Shown: positions 43,945 to 52,320 of the stretch, piece after piece
Layout: each line of letters opens with the position of its first letter
How positions within the stretch are numbered: the stretch's first letter is position 1
NCBI RefSeq assembly: GCF_008035925.1
Contig: NZ_CP036264.1
Coordinates: forward strand, 2,848,443-2,912,442
Direction: 5' to 3'
From: Stieleria maiorica
GTDB lineage: Bacteria; Planctomycetota; Planctomycetia; Pirellulales; Pirellulaceae
Length of the DNA: 64,000 bases
Notes under the pieces: model-generated
Told to the model about the DNA's origin: nothing
Seen by the model: the letters and a program-made list of their open reading frames with translations, nothing else
Databases searched by the model: none
Program-made: the position numbers and the translations under genes

Positions 43945-45618
43945 ATGGTTACTCTTTTCATGAACGCTCCGCAACGGCTCGGGTACCTATTCGGTTTGCC
44001 ATCGGTCGCCGCGAAACCGCCGATGATGGCGAAACCGCTGATGATGTTTGCGATCGGGGTGGCCGCCCTGGCGTGGACCCCTCCAACGGTCTTTGCCCAG
44101 TCCGAAGGCTACGAGGATGAGATGGGCATGGAAGGCTACGAGGACGAGATGGGCATGGAAATGATGTATGAGGAGGAAATGGGCATGGAGGGCTATGGCT
44201 ATGGATCCCGCGGTCGACGTGGCGTGTCGCCCCAAGACCTGGTCGCGACGCGGTTGTCCGACGCCCTGACCAAGGCGTTCGAATCAACCAGTTTCGCGTC
44301 TTTGGCGGACCCCGAGGCCGCCCCGCCGGTCCTGTCGGGCCCCGTCTTGCTGAACGATGCCACCGTGGCGTACGCCAAAGGAAAATATGACCTGGCCATG
44401 AAGCTTTACTTCGGCCACATCGTTGCCGAATACGACCATGCCCAAAACCAGTTGCAACTGGTCAAGTACAGCCGGATGATGCGACGTCCGACGTGGCAGC
44501 TGCGCTGGGGCATCTCGTACGCCGTCCGCGGTGACGCGACCGACCCACAACCCATCGGCGATGTCCAGGCGTCTGGTCGCGGCGGTGGCGGGTTCGGCGA
44601 CGGCGGCATGGAAGCCGGGATGGACGAATTCTATGAGGACGGCTTCGGCGGTCCCGGTGCCGGCGGGCGTCCGGGAATGAACGACACCGCAGGCATGGAT
44701 AGCTACGAAGATGACATGGCGGGCATGGACGAGATGTACGAGCAGGAAATGATGATGGGGTCAGGCGGCGGACGACGCCGCGCTGCCGCCCCTGCCGGAC
44801 CGCCCACCCCGGCGGCCCGACTCGCCGCGCTCGACGCAACCATGCTCAGCCAAGAAGCCGAGGAGAGCCTGAGCAAGAATCTGGGAATCGTCACCACCCT
44901 AATCGGGGAAGAGTTTGATAAACGCTACGCCCAAGGCGATTTCGGGCGAGCGATGACGGACGTGACTGCCGAATCGGGAAGCGCCGAGACGGTGTCCGAA
45001 GCGTTCGTGAATCTGATCGAGAACGCCGGTGACACCCTGCCGCTGTGGCGACCCGGGATCGTCTTTCTCGGCGAAGGCACTTCGACGGACAACATTCGCC
45101 GCGCCCAAAAGGCCGACTTGGATTTGCTGATTCACCTCGATGTGCTGCTGAAACCGCTGCGCGGCGAGTACACTCAAAACATCAGCCGTTGCCGGTTGTT
45201 CCATGTGCCCAGCGGCGAGTCGAAAGGCATCTCCAAGGTCATCGACTCGCTGGAATTTGCCCAGAAATCTCGCATCAAGAGTGTTTCATCGCGAGATTTT
45301 GTCGGCGAGCGACTGGAAAACTTCTTTGCGATCATCGATCGGGAAACCGTCACCTCCGATTTTCCGGGGCTGACACCTGAGATCGCCAGCAAACGCGTCG
45401 GGGCGCTGTTGGCCAGCGGAGGTGGGAAGAACCTCCGCACGCTCGCCGAAGTCCGCTTGTTTCAATCCCAACAGCTGCTCAGCGAAGAGGAAGTGCTGAC
45501 CGCGTTCGACATCGTCGGCGGCGAGGAAGCACTGGCGTTGATCTACGGATCCGAAGAAGAACGTCTGCGGATCGTTCGCAATTGGGCCGGCGGCCGGGCG
45601 GATCAACCGGCGGAGTAG
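43945..45618 (+). CDS. Secreted acidic Glu/Met/Tyr/Gly-rich protein of unknown function
   Basis: 557 residues. A signal peptide is likely (hydrophobic 33-48, ending TVFAQ). The mature N-terminus is a run of GYEDEMGME-type units, repeated in DNA and protein; a second Gly/Met/Asp/Glu-rich block (DDMAGMDEMYEQE) lies at about 210-275. Between them and after (about 95-200 and 290-557) are ordinary folded domains with mixed helices. Such Met/Glu-rich repeats are often metal-binding or scaffold-like, but nothing proves it. No recognised family. The ATG at 43945 and one at 43960 are close; the first is chosen. Confidence 0.65.
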   Translation: MVTLFMNAPQRLGYLFGLPSVAAKPPMMAKPLMMFAIGVAALAWTPPTVFAQSEGYEDEMGMEGYEDEMGMEMMYEEEMGMEGYGYGSRGRRGVSPQDLVATRLSDALTKAFESTSFASLADPEAAPPVLSGPVLLNDATVAYAKGKYDLAMKLYFGHIVAEYDHAQNQLQLVKYSRMMRRPTWQLRWGISYAVRGDATDPQPIGDVQASGRGGGGFGDGGMEAGMDEFYEDGFGGPGAGGRPGMNDTAGMDSYEDDMAGMDEMYEQEMMMGSGGGRRRAAAPAGPPTPAARLAALDATMLSQEAEESLSKNLGIVTTLIGEEFDKRYAQGDFGRAMTDVTAESGSAETVSEAFVNLIENAGDTLPLWRPGIVFLGEGTSTDNIRRAQKADLDLLIHLDVLLKPLRGEYTQNISRCRLFHVPSGESKGISKVIDSLEFAQKSRIKSVSSRDFVGERLENFFAIIDRETVTSDFPGLTPEIASKRVGALLASGGGKNLRTLAEVRLFQSQQLLSEEEVLTAFDIVGGEEALALIYGSEEERLRIVRNWAGGRADQPAE

Positions 45619-45639
45619 TCGGGGAAGAAATCATTCAAA

Positions 45640-45711
45640 CGTAGCTACTTTCGCCAGAAGGTGGGTCCCCGGCTTTCCCCACGCTCTGGCGAGCGTCGCT
45701 ACGTCCTGCCA
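45640..45711. repeat. Family E palindromic repeat between convergent genes
   Basis: GTAGCTACTTTCGCCAGA and CTCTGGCGAGCGTCGCTACG form a hairpin with a loop of about 30 bp. It is the second copy of the element at 37262-37333 and is related to family D. Confidence 0.8.
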
Positions 45712-45740
45712 GCTGAAATTGGCCGGTCTGACCGGTCGGT

Positions 45741-47780
45741 CTACCAGATTCGCACGCGGTCTTTGGGAGCCAGATACAACGTGTCGCCTTCCTTGATTCC
45801 GAAGGCTTCGTACCAGGCGTCCATGTTGCGGACGATACCGTTGACGCGAAACTCGCTGGGGCTGTGCGGGTCGACGTTCAGCCGCCGCACCAATTCGGGA
45901 TCCCGATACAGTCGCCGCCAGATTTGGGCCCAGCCTAGGAAGAATCGCTGGTCACCGGTCAATCCGTCGATGACCGGGGCGGGCGAGTCGCCGAGCGAAA
46001 GCTGGTACGCCGCATAGGCCACGCTCAATCCGCCCAGGTCGCCGATGTTTTCGCCGAGCGTCAACTCGCCGTTGACGTACTTGCCTTCCATCGCCTCGAA
46101 ACCGTTGTACTGGTCGACCAACCCGCCGGCGCGTTTTTCGAATTCGCTGCGGTCCTCTTCGGTCCACCACATCCGCAAGTTTCCGTCGCCATCGAACTTG
46201 CTGCCCTTGTCATCAAACCCGTGGCTGAGTTCGTGGCCGATCACGGCGCCGATGCCGCCGTAATTGACCGCGTCGTCGGCGGCCAAGTTGAAGAACGGCG
46301 GCTGCAGGATGGCGGCCGGAAAGACGATTTCGTTCATCGTCGGGTTGTAGTAGGCGTTGATCGTTTGCGGCGTCATGTGCCATTCGTTTCGATCGATCGG
46401 CCCGCCCAGCTTGTTCAGATCACGTTCGTATTCGAACCGCGCCGACGCGAGCAGGTGGTCGCCCAGCACGCCCTCGCCGATCGTCAGTTTTTCATAGTCC
46501 TTCCACTCGTCGGGGTACCCGATTTTGGTCGTGAACTTCGACAATTTTTCCAGTGCCTGTTTCTTCGTCCCCTCGCCCATCCAGTCGCGGGTTTTGATGC
46601 GGCCTTCGAACGCTCGGATCAGGTTGTCGACCAGTTCGTTCATCCGCTTCTTCGCCACCGGCTTGAAGTGTTCGGCGACGTACAACTGGCCGACCAGTTC
46701 GCCGAGCACGGCGCCGGTGACGTCGACGCCACGTTTCCAGAGCGGTTGTTGGACATCGATCCCGCTGATCGCCGTGTCGTGGAAATCGAAGTGACGTTTT
46801 TCCAACGACTCGCTCAACCCCGATGCTGATCCATCGATCGTGTGATAGGTGAAGTAGTCCTTCCACTGGTCGACGGTGAACTCGTCGAACAGGGCCGCCA
46901 GGGATTCGAAATACGAAGGCTGGCGAACGACGATGTTTTCGACCGCATCGATCCCCGCCGCGTTGGCGTAGTCGAACCATTTCAGCGTTCCCAGCATCGC
47001 GTCCAGTTCGGCGTGCGAGCGTTGGTTGTAGGTCGCGATCGGATCTCGGTTCTCCGTCTTCGTCCAATGAATTTTGGCAATCCGGCTTTCGATCTCGACG
47101 ATTGATTTCGCTGCGGCCTCGGGGGCGGGGTGATCGACAAACCCAAGGATGTCGGCGATGTAGGTGTGCAGTTTCTCGCGCAGTTCGACGTAGCGGTCTT
47201 CGTCCAGCAGGTAATAGTCGCGGTCGGGAAGCGACAGCCCCGATTGCGTCAGGTAGACCGTGTAGGCATCGCTGTTTTTGGCATCGATCGAAACGTAGGG
47301 AACAAAGGGACCGCCGATCCCGGCGCGTCGCAGGGAGCCGATGGCCGTTGCCAGCGAGGTGTGTGAATCGACCGCGGAGATTTCGGCAAGCAGCGGACGA
47401 ATCGGGTCCAGACCGGCCGCGTTCCGCGCATCGACGTCCAAGACGCTGCCATACAAGTCACCGACCTTTTGTTTCGGCGTCCCGAACTCCGCCTGCGACT
47501 CGGCAGCCTTTTCGATTAGCGTTCGCACTTGGGCGCGGGTGTTGTCGTCCAGGACGGTGAAGATTCCATAGTTGGATTTGTCGGACGGGATCTCGGTTTC
47601 GGTCAGCCATTGATCGTTCGCATAACGATAGAAATTGTCTCCGGCGGCGACCGAATCGCTGAAGATGGACAGATCAATGCCGGACACCTTGTCGGTGGAC
47701 TTTTCATCACCGAAGGCGGGCACGCACGAGGCCAACGCGGCAAGCGTGACGGCCGACAAACTCTTGGCGAAAAAACGCAT
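45741..47780 (-). CDS. M13-family zinc metallopeptidase (neprilysin-like), probable lipoprotein
   Basis: 679 residues. The zinc motif HELSH is at 516-520, with the third ligand Glu in GENIGD (about 577), and the substrate-binding NAYYNPTMNEIVFPAAIL precedes it. The length and the C-terminal pattern match the M13 family; the usual CxxW end is VRIW here, without Cys. The N-terminus has a signal sequence ending in a lipobox LASC (Cys19), so it is probably anchored by lipid in the periplasm. It likely degrades small peptides outside the cytoplasm. It is followed by a strong hairpin (family E). Confidence 0.92.
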   Translation of the reverse strand: MRFFAKSLSAVTLAALASCVPAFGDEKSTDKVSGIDLSIFSDSVAAGDNFYRYANDQWLTETEIPSDKSNYGIFTVLDDNTRAQVRTLIEKAAESQAEFGTPKQKVGDLYGSVLDVDARNAAGLDPIRPLLAEISAVDSHTSLATAIGSLRRAGIGGPFVPYVSIDAKNSDAYTVYLTQSGLSLPDRDYYLLDEDRYVELREKLHTYIADILGFVDHPAPEAAAKSIVEIESRIAKIHWTKTENRDPIATYNQRSHAELDAMLGTLKWFDYANAAGIDAVENIVVRQPSYFESLAALFDEFTVDQWKDYFTYHTIDGSASGLSESLEKRHFDFHDTAISGIDVQQPLWKRGVDVTGAVLGELVGQLYVAEHFKPVAKKRMNELVDNLIRAFEGRIKTRDWMGEGTKKQALEKLSKFTTKIGYPDEWKDYEKLTIGEGVLGDHLLASARFEYERDLNKLGGPIDRNEWHMTPQTINAYYNPTMNEIVFPAAILQPPFFNLAADDAVNYGGIGAVIGHELSHGFDDKGSKFDGDGNLRMWWTEEDRSEFEKRAGGLVDQYNGFEAMEGKYVNGELTLGENIGDLGGLSVAYAAYQLSLGDSPAPVIDGLTGDQRFFLGWAQIWRRLYRDPELVRRLNVDPHSPSEFRVNGIVRNMDAWYEAFGIKEGDTLYLAPKDRVRIW

Positions 47781-48339
47781 CAGAAACTCCGTTTACGGGG
47801 CGAGTCGAGTGTTGCAAGGGTTGCACCACAGGATTCTACGCAAAATCCTGTTCGGCTCGTAGCGGCGGTGAGTGCACGACGTTTTTTCGAGGTCGTCGCA
47901 CTGAGCCCCTCGGGCGATGAAATCGAGTGACAGCAGCCGATTCGCGCGAGCGTTCGGGCCCAGGCTGGATGGAGGCCCGTAGGCTATGGAGGCCCGTAGG
48001 CTATGGAGGCCCGTAGGCTATGGAGGCCCGTAGGCTGGCGTTCAATGCCACCTACTCTATGAGCCGACGGCACTAGCCGCGGGCCTTGGATTGCGCCTCG
48101 AAACCTGCAAGGCCCGAGGCTAGCGCCTACGGCTCAGTTTGTGATCGAAAATAGGAGGCAATGGGCTGGCGCCAAACGGCTGATCCCAAGAGGGTTTCGC
48201 GGAACTGAAAACGCCAAAATCCTACGCTCGACAACGCAAAAGTATCGAACGATTTTACACAGCCCGGGCGGAGCCCCATCCGCGACGGCCCGGAAGGGAC
48301 CGTCGTACTTAGGGACCGTCGTACTTGGGGAGCCTGTCG
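47781..48339. repeat. Gap with family B and C repeats and a 17-bp tandem array
   Basis: At 47971-48036 the 17-mer GGAGGCCCGTAGGCTAT occurs 3.9 times in tandem. Family B arms follow (about 48061-48135, GAGCCGACGGCACTAGCC, with GGCTAGCGCCTACGGCTC) and family C-like segments are at 47875-47925 and 48263-48325 (CCGTCGTACTT twice). Nothing coding is seen. It lies between the M13 gene and the 3' end of the next sulfatase. Confidence 0.85.
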
Positions 48340-49767
48340 CTAGCGGTGGTCGCGGCACCAGTCTTTGGTGTGAACACCGCTGCGGATCCGCCATTCACGA
48401 AGCTCGTCCAGCAGACGCGTTTGGTGGGCTTCCGCGGCCGGGGTGTTCCACAAATTGTTCACTTCGTCCGGATCGGCGACCAAATCGAACAACTGCCCCT
48501 CTGGCTCGTCCAGAAAGTGGACCAGCTTGTGCGTCTTGTCGCGGACCATCGTCATGAATTCGCAACCGGTCAGGACCCCATCCTTGACCTGTTCACAATA
48601 GACGAACGGACGTCCCTGGAATGATTCCGGGTTGTCCAAGGCTCCGGCCAACGAAATCGCCTCCAGGTCCTCGGGCACGTCGACGCCGGCCCACTGCAAG
48701 ATCGTCGGCCCCAGATCCATTTGCTGGACCAGCTCGGAAACGCGTTGTCCTTGGCCGAACCGTCCGGGAGCCCAGACGATCATCGGGACGCGGGTGATCT
48801 GTTCATACATCGTCCACTTTTGGCTTTGGCCGTGGTCGGTCAAACAGTCTCCGTGGTCGCTGGTGAAGATCACGATCGAGTTTTCGGCGTACCCGCCGGC
48901 TTCTAACGCCGACATGATCTGACCGACCTTTTCGTCAATCATTGTCACGTTGGCCAGATAGTAGGCTCGCTGCCGTTGTCGTTGCTCTGGCGTCACCTGC
49001 AACGGCATGACCACCGAATCATGGTCGATTTCCGAATTGTGGACCCGCAACTCCTTGAGCGCCGGGGGCTGGCGATCGAGCTCCTGCTGGGTGACCGGAA
49101 TCAACGGTAATTCTCGATTCAGGTAGGGCTCCGCATATCGCGGCACGGGGTCGTAGGGAGGATGCGGTCCGGGAAATCCGATTTGCAGAAACAACGGGTC
49201 CTTTTTCGGCGTCGACTCGATCCACCACGTCGCCATGTCGCCGACGAAGAAGTCCGGGTGGGTGTCTTCGGGCAATTCCCAGTCGAACGCGCCGAGGGCT
49301 TGGTTGTAACCGGGAAGCTTTCGATATTGCTCGCGCTGCTGTTTGACCAGCCCGCGGAATCGCAGCGCTTTGTCCCATTCGTCAAAGAAATAGCGGCCTT
49401 CCAGGTAGCGATCTTTGTTTTCAACGACGAATCGCTCGTGAAAGCCCAATTCGGTCAAGAACGGCCAGGTGTGCATTTTGCCGATGTTCGCACAGTAGTA
49501 CCCGGCGTCGTTGAGCCGCTCGATCCAGCTGCGTCGCCAGCGATCGGCGTTTTTCAGGATCCCCGTCGTGTGGGGGAAGTAGCCCTTGAACAAACTGGCG
49601 CGGGCGGCGGCGCAGGACGCTGCGGTCACGTGGCACTGGTCAAACGAGACGCCTTCGCGGACCAGCCGGTCCAGGTTGGGGGTGTTGACGTGCGGGTACC
49701 CCAGAGCGGCAATCGTGTCGTAGCGTTGCTGGTCGGTGATGATGAAGATGATGTTGGGGCGTTGCAC
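48340..49767 (-). CDS. Sulfatase-family protein without signal peptide
   Basis: 475 residues. NIIFIITDQQRYDTIAALG at the start gives the metal ligands, and the signature is C-A-A-A-R (about 52-56), a C-x-A-x-R variant that can still be matured by anaerobic or aerobic formylglycine enzymes. The fold continues with GKMHTWPF and FTSDHGD. There is no signal peptide, so it is probably cytoplasmic, unlike the other two sulfatases here. The TDQQR start and the C-x-A-x-R site also fit arylsulfatase and phosphonate monoester hydrolase relatives, so the substrate could be a phosphoester. No neighbour hints at it. Confidence 0.85.
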   Translation of the reverse strand: MQRPNIIFIITDQQRYDTIAALGYPHVNTPNLDRLVREGVSFDQCHVTAASCAAARASLFKGYFPHTTGILKNADRWRRSWIERLNDAGYYCANIGKMHTWPFLTELGFHERFVVENKDRYLEGRYFFDEWDKALRFRGLVKQQREQYRKLPGYNQALGAFDWELPEDTHPDFFVGDMATWWIESTPKKDPLFLQIGFPGPHPPYDPVPRYAEPYLNRELPLIPVTQQELDRQPPALKELRVHNSEIDHDSVVMPLQVTPEQRQRQRAYYLANVTMIDEKVGQIMSALEAGGYAENSIVIFTSDHGDCLTDHGQSQKWTMYEQITRVPMIVWAPGRFGQGQRVSELVQQMDLGPTILQWAGVDVPEDLEAISLAGALDNPESFQGRPFVYCEQVKDGVLTGCEFMTMVRDKTHKLVHFLDEPEGQLFDLVADPDEVNNLWNTPAAEAHQTRLLDELREWRIRSGVHTKDWCRDHR

Positions 49768-50226
49768 GTTGCTCTGTCGTTTGGGGGTCGTGGAATGGGG
49801 CGGTGGAAAAGTGTGGGGATCGATGCCCGGTCAACCCGGAAACACGCTTTCGATCACAAACTGAGCCGTCGGCGCTAGCCTCGGGCCTTACAAGTCTCGC
49901 AGGGCAATCCAAGGCCCGCGGCTAGCGCCGTCGGCTCATAGAGTAGGTGGCATTGGGCGGGAGCTACAAGGGACACCATCGTTCCTATGCGGAGTCCAGG
50001 AAAGAGGGAGCCAGGGTACATTATGGTGGCACGTTTAGTCCTGGCAGCCAGACGGGGGCCATTGTCAGCAGTGATTGCGAGTTTCGCTACCGGCAGGGCT
50101 GACATTCGACTTGAGACGAAATGGAAATTTTTCTAGTTTCGCCATCCAGTCGACCGCGGAGTGTCGTTTTCCCGGTCGATTCCCGCATTGCATGATCCGT
50201 GAGAACGATTCAAAGGAGTGATCGCC
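49768..50226. repeat. Divergent gap with a family B inverted repeat
   Basis: 49849-49960 is a family B pair (GAGCCGTCGGCGCTAGCC and GGCTAGCGCCGTCGGCTC) almost identical to the pair at 19305-19400. A strong ribosome binding site AAAGGAG is at 50212-50218, 8 bp before the foldase ATG. The rest of the gap probably holds two promoters; nothing coding is seen. Confidence 0.75.
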
Positions 50227-52080
50227 ATGGTTTCGACGAGTTGGCACCGTAACATCCGTTCCGCAGTTGGCTCGAGCCTGCCTGGATCGGGCCTGTCTGG
50301 ATCGGGTTTCTCGCCCGCCTTGATGTTGTCGGCCGTTTTGTTTGTCGCCACCGCGGCGGTTTCGCCCGTCGCAGTTTCACCCGTCGTCGGCCAGGAAAAC
50401 AACTCGGTTGTCGCGGTCGTGAACGCGGATCCGATCACCCGCCAAATGCTCGCCACGGCCACTTTGGAACGCTACGGCGAAACCGTCCTGGACAACGTCA
50501 TCGTCAATCGCCAGTTGATCCTGCAAGCTTGTCAGGACCGCGGTCTGGAAGTCACTCAGGCCGAAGTCGCTCAGGAAATCACGCGGCTGGCGACCAAGTT
50601 CGGATTCAGCGTGCCCGATTACCTGGGGCTGTTGCAGGAAGAACGCGACATCGATCCGGGCCAGTACGGGCGTGAGATCGTGTGGCCGATGTTGGCGCTG
50701 CGAAAATTGGTCGCCGATCAGGTCGAACCGACCGAAGAAGAATTCAACCGTGCGTACCTGGCCCAGTACGGCGAAGCGGTCAAATGCCGCATGATCATGG
50801 TTGCCGACGAACAAAGAGCACGCCAATTGCACCAGCAAGCGACCACGACGCCGGCCGCGTTCGGTGCCCTGGCCAAAGCGAACAGCGAAGACGAGGTCAG
50901 TGCAAGTGTTGGGGGACTGATTCCGCCGATTCGACGTTACACCGGCGATTCACGACTGGAAGACGCGGCATTCGCGTTGGCCAACGACCAGATCTCTCCC
51001 GTCATGCAGGTGGCCGACCAATGGATCTTCCTGCAAGCCGTGCGACGAATCCCGGCCACCACGCCGCCGATGACCGCGATGCCGACCATCCGCGAGCAGA
51101 TCAATGACCGAATTCGCGACCAGAAAATGAAGGGTGCCGCGAGCGAATTGTTTGCACAACTGCAACGTGACGCCAACTTGGTAAAAGTCTTCGGGGATGC
51201 CGAGCTGACGAAACAGTACCCCGGCGTCGCGGCCATCGTGAACGACCAACGCATCACGATCGCCCAGTTGGCAGCCGAGTGTGTCAAGCGTCACGGGAAA
51301 GACGTCCTGGACGGCGAAATCAACCGCAAACTTTTGACCCAAGCCCTCTCCAAAGCCAAGAAGGTGGTCGGCGACGCGGACATTCAAGCCGAAATCGCTC
51401 GCGCCGCAAAAAGCTATGGCTACATCCGCAGCGACGGTTCGGCCGACGTGGCCGCATGGACCGAATCGGTCACCAGCGAAGGCGACACGACGTACGAGAT
51501 CTACGTGCAAGACGTGGTTTGGCCCAGCGTGGCGCTCAAGAAACTGGTCGAAGACCGCGTGGCGATCACCGACGAAGACATGCAGCAGGGATTCGAATCC
51601 AATTTCGGCCCCCGCGTCGAAATCCTGGCCTGCGTGTTGAGCGACCAACGGACGGCACAAAAGGTTTGGAAGATGGCTCGCGACAACCCCTCGGAAGAAT
51701 TCTTCGGGCGTCTGGCCGAACAGTACAGCATCGAACCGGTCTCGGCCAGCAACAGCGGCAAAGTTCCGCCGATCCGCAAGTACAGCGGTCAACCGACCAT
51801 CGAGCGCCAAGCATTCGCACTCAAGCAGGGCGAACTGAGCGGCATCATCGCGACGGGCGACAAGTACATCATTTTGAAGTGCCAAGGACGCACCAAACCG
51901 ATCGTCGCGGACATCGAAGCGGTGCGTGGGGAATTGGTTCGTGACCTGACGGAAAAGAAGTTTGCCGCCGAGATGGCGCAAGAATTCGATCGACTGAAGG
52001 ACACCGCCCAAGTCGACAACTTCTTCGTCGCCGCCAAAGAGATCGCCACCGCAACCCAAGGCGGCAAAGCGACTCGGTAG
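50227..52080 (+). CDS. Periplasmic peptidyl-prolyl isomerase with duplicated parvulin modules
   Basis: 617 residues from the ATG at 50227 (AAAGGAG 8 bases before it; a GTG at 50218 is inside that site). Signal helix about 30-50. Two similar halves follow, each with a SurA_N-like helical part (VVNADPITRQML; IVNDQRITIAQL) and a rotamase region (about 180-275, with SVGGLIPPIRRYTG, and about 460-555, with NSGKVPPIRKYSG). It should help fold exported or outer-membrane proteins in the periplasm, like SurA/PrsA. A tandem duplication of the whole unit is the simplest explanation for its layout. It is a single-gene unit closed by the family G hairpin. Confidence 0.85.
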   Translation: MVSTSWHRNIRSAVGSSLPGSGLSGSGFSPALMLSAVLFVATAAVSPVAVSPVVGQENNSVVAVVNADPITRQMLATATLERYGETVLDNVIVNRQLILQACQDRGLEVTQAEVAQEITRLATKFGFSVPDYLGLLQEERDIDPGQYGREIVWPMLALRKLVADQVEPTEEEFNRAYLAQYGEAVKCRMIMVADEQRARQLHQQATTTPAAFGALAKANSEDEVSASVGGLIPPIRRYTGDSRLEDAAFALANDQISPVMQVADQWIFLQAVRRIPATTPPMTAMPTIREQINDRIRDQKMKGAASELFAQLQRDANLVKVFGDAELTKQYPGVAAIVNDQRITIAQLAAECVKRHGKDVLDGEINRKLLTQALSKAKKVVGDADIQAEIARAAKSYGYIRSDGSADVAAWTESVTSEGDTTYEIYVQDVVWPSVALKKLVEDRVAITDEDMQQGFESNFGPRVEILACVLSDQRTAQKVWKMARDNPSEEFFGRLAEQYSIEPVSASNSGKVPPIRKYSGQPTIERQAFALKQGELSGIIATGDKYIILKCQGRTKPIVADIEAVRGELVRDLTEKKFAAEMAQEFDRLKDTAQVDNFFVAAKEIATATQGGKATR

Positions 52081-52160
52081 GGGAGAAACGCCATTCTCGG
52101 GTAACGCAACTCGTCAACGGCTTGCCGATTCATCCCACACGCCAAACCGTGCGCAAAGAT

Positions 52161-52220
52161 GCCAGCCCGACGCGTGAGCGAGGGGCGCAACGTTGCCCCT
52201 CGCTCACGCGTCGGGCTGGC
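52161..52220. repeat. Perfect 26-bp-stem hairpin (family G)
   Basis: The 26-bp left arm starting GCCAGCCCGACGCGTGAGC is the exact inverse of the right arm ending GCGTCGGGCTGGC, with an 8-base loop GCAACGTT. It lies between the foldase gene and the aldehyde dehydrogenase gene. A strong factor-independent stop signal or an REP-type element; no T-run follows. Confidence 0.9.
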
Positions 52221-52284
52221 AGTGGTCCCCGGCATCGGGGAATATCGACATGCCGTCAAGCGTTTCGTCCGGGACGCCAGGGTG

Positions 52285-52315
52285 ACGAAAGTCTTGGCGA
52301 CTTCCGCTACAGTGG
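52285..52315. repeat. Family D hairpin directly before the aldehyde dehydrogenase start
   Basis: ACGAAAGTCTTGGCGACTTC followed by CGCTAC. The stem AAGTC/GACTT around a TTGGC loop is a compensated version of AACTC/GAGTT in other copies. It ends 6 bases before the ATG at 52321, so it would be part of any transcript and could affect translation. Confidence 0.7.
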
Positions 52316-52320
52316 CGTCC

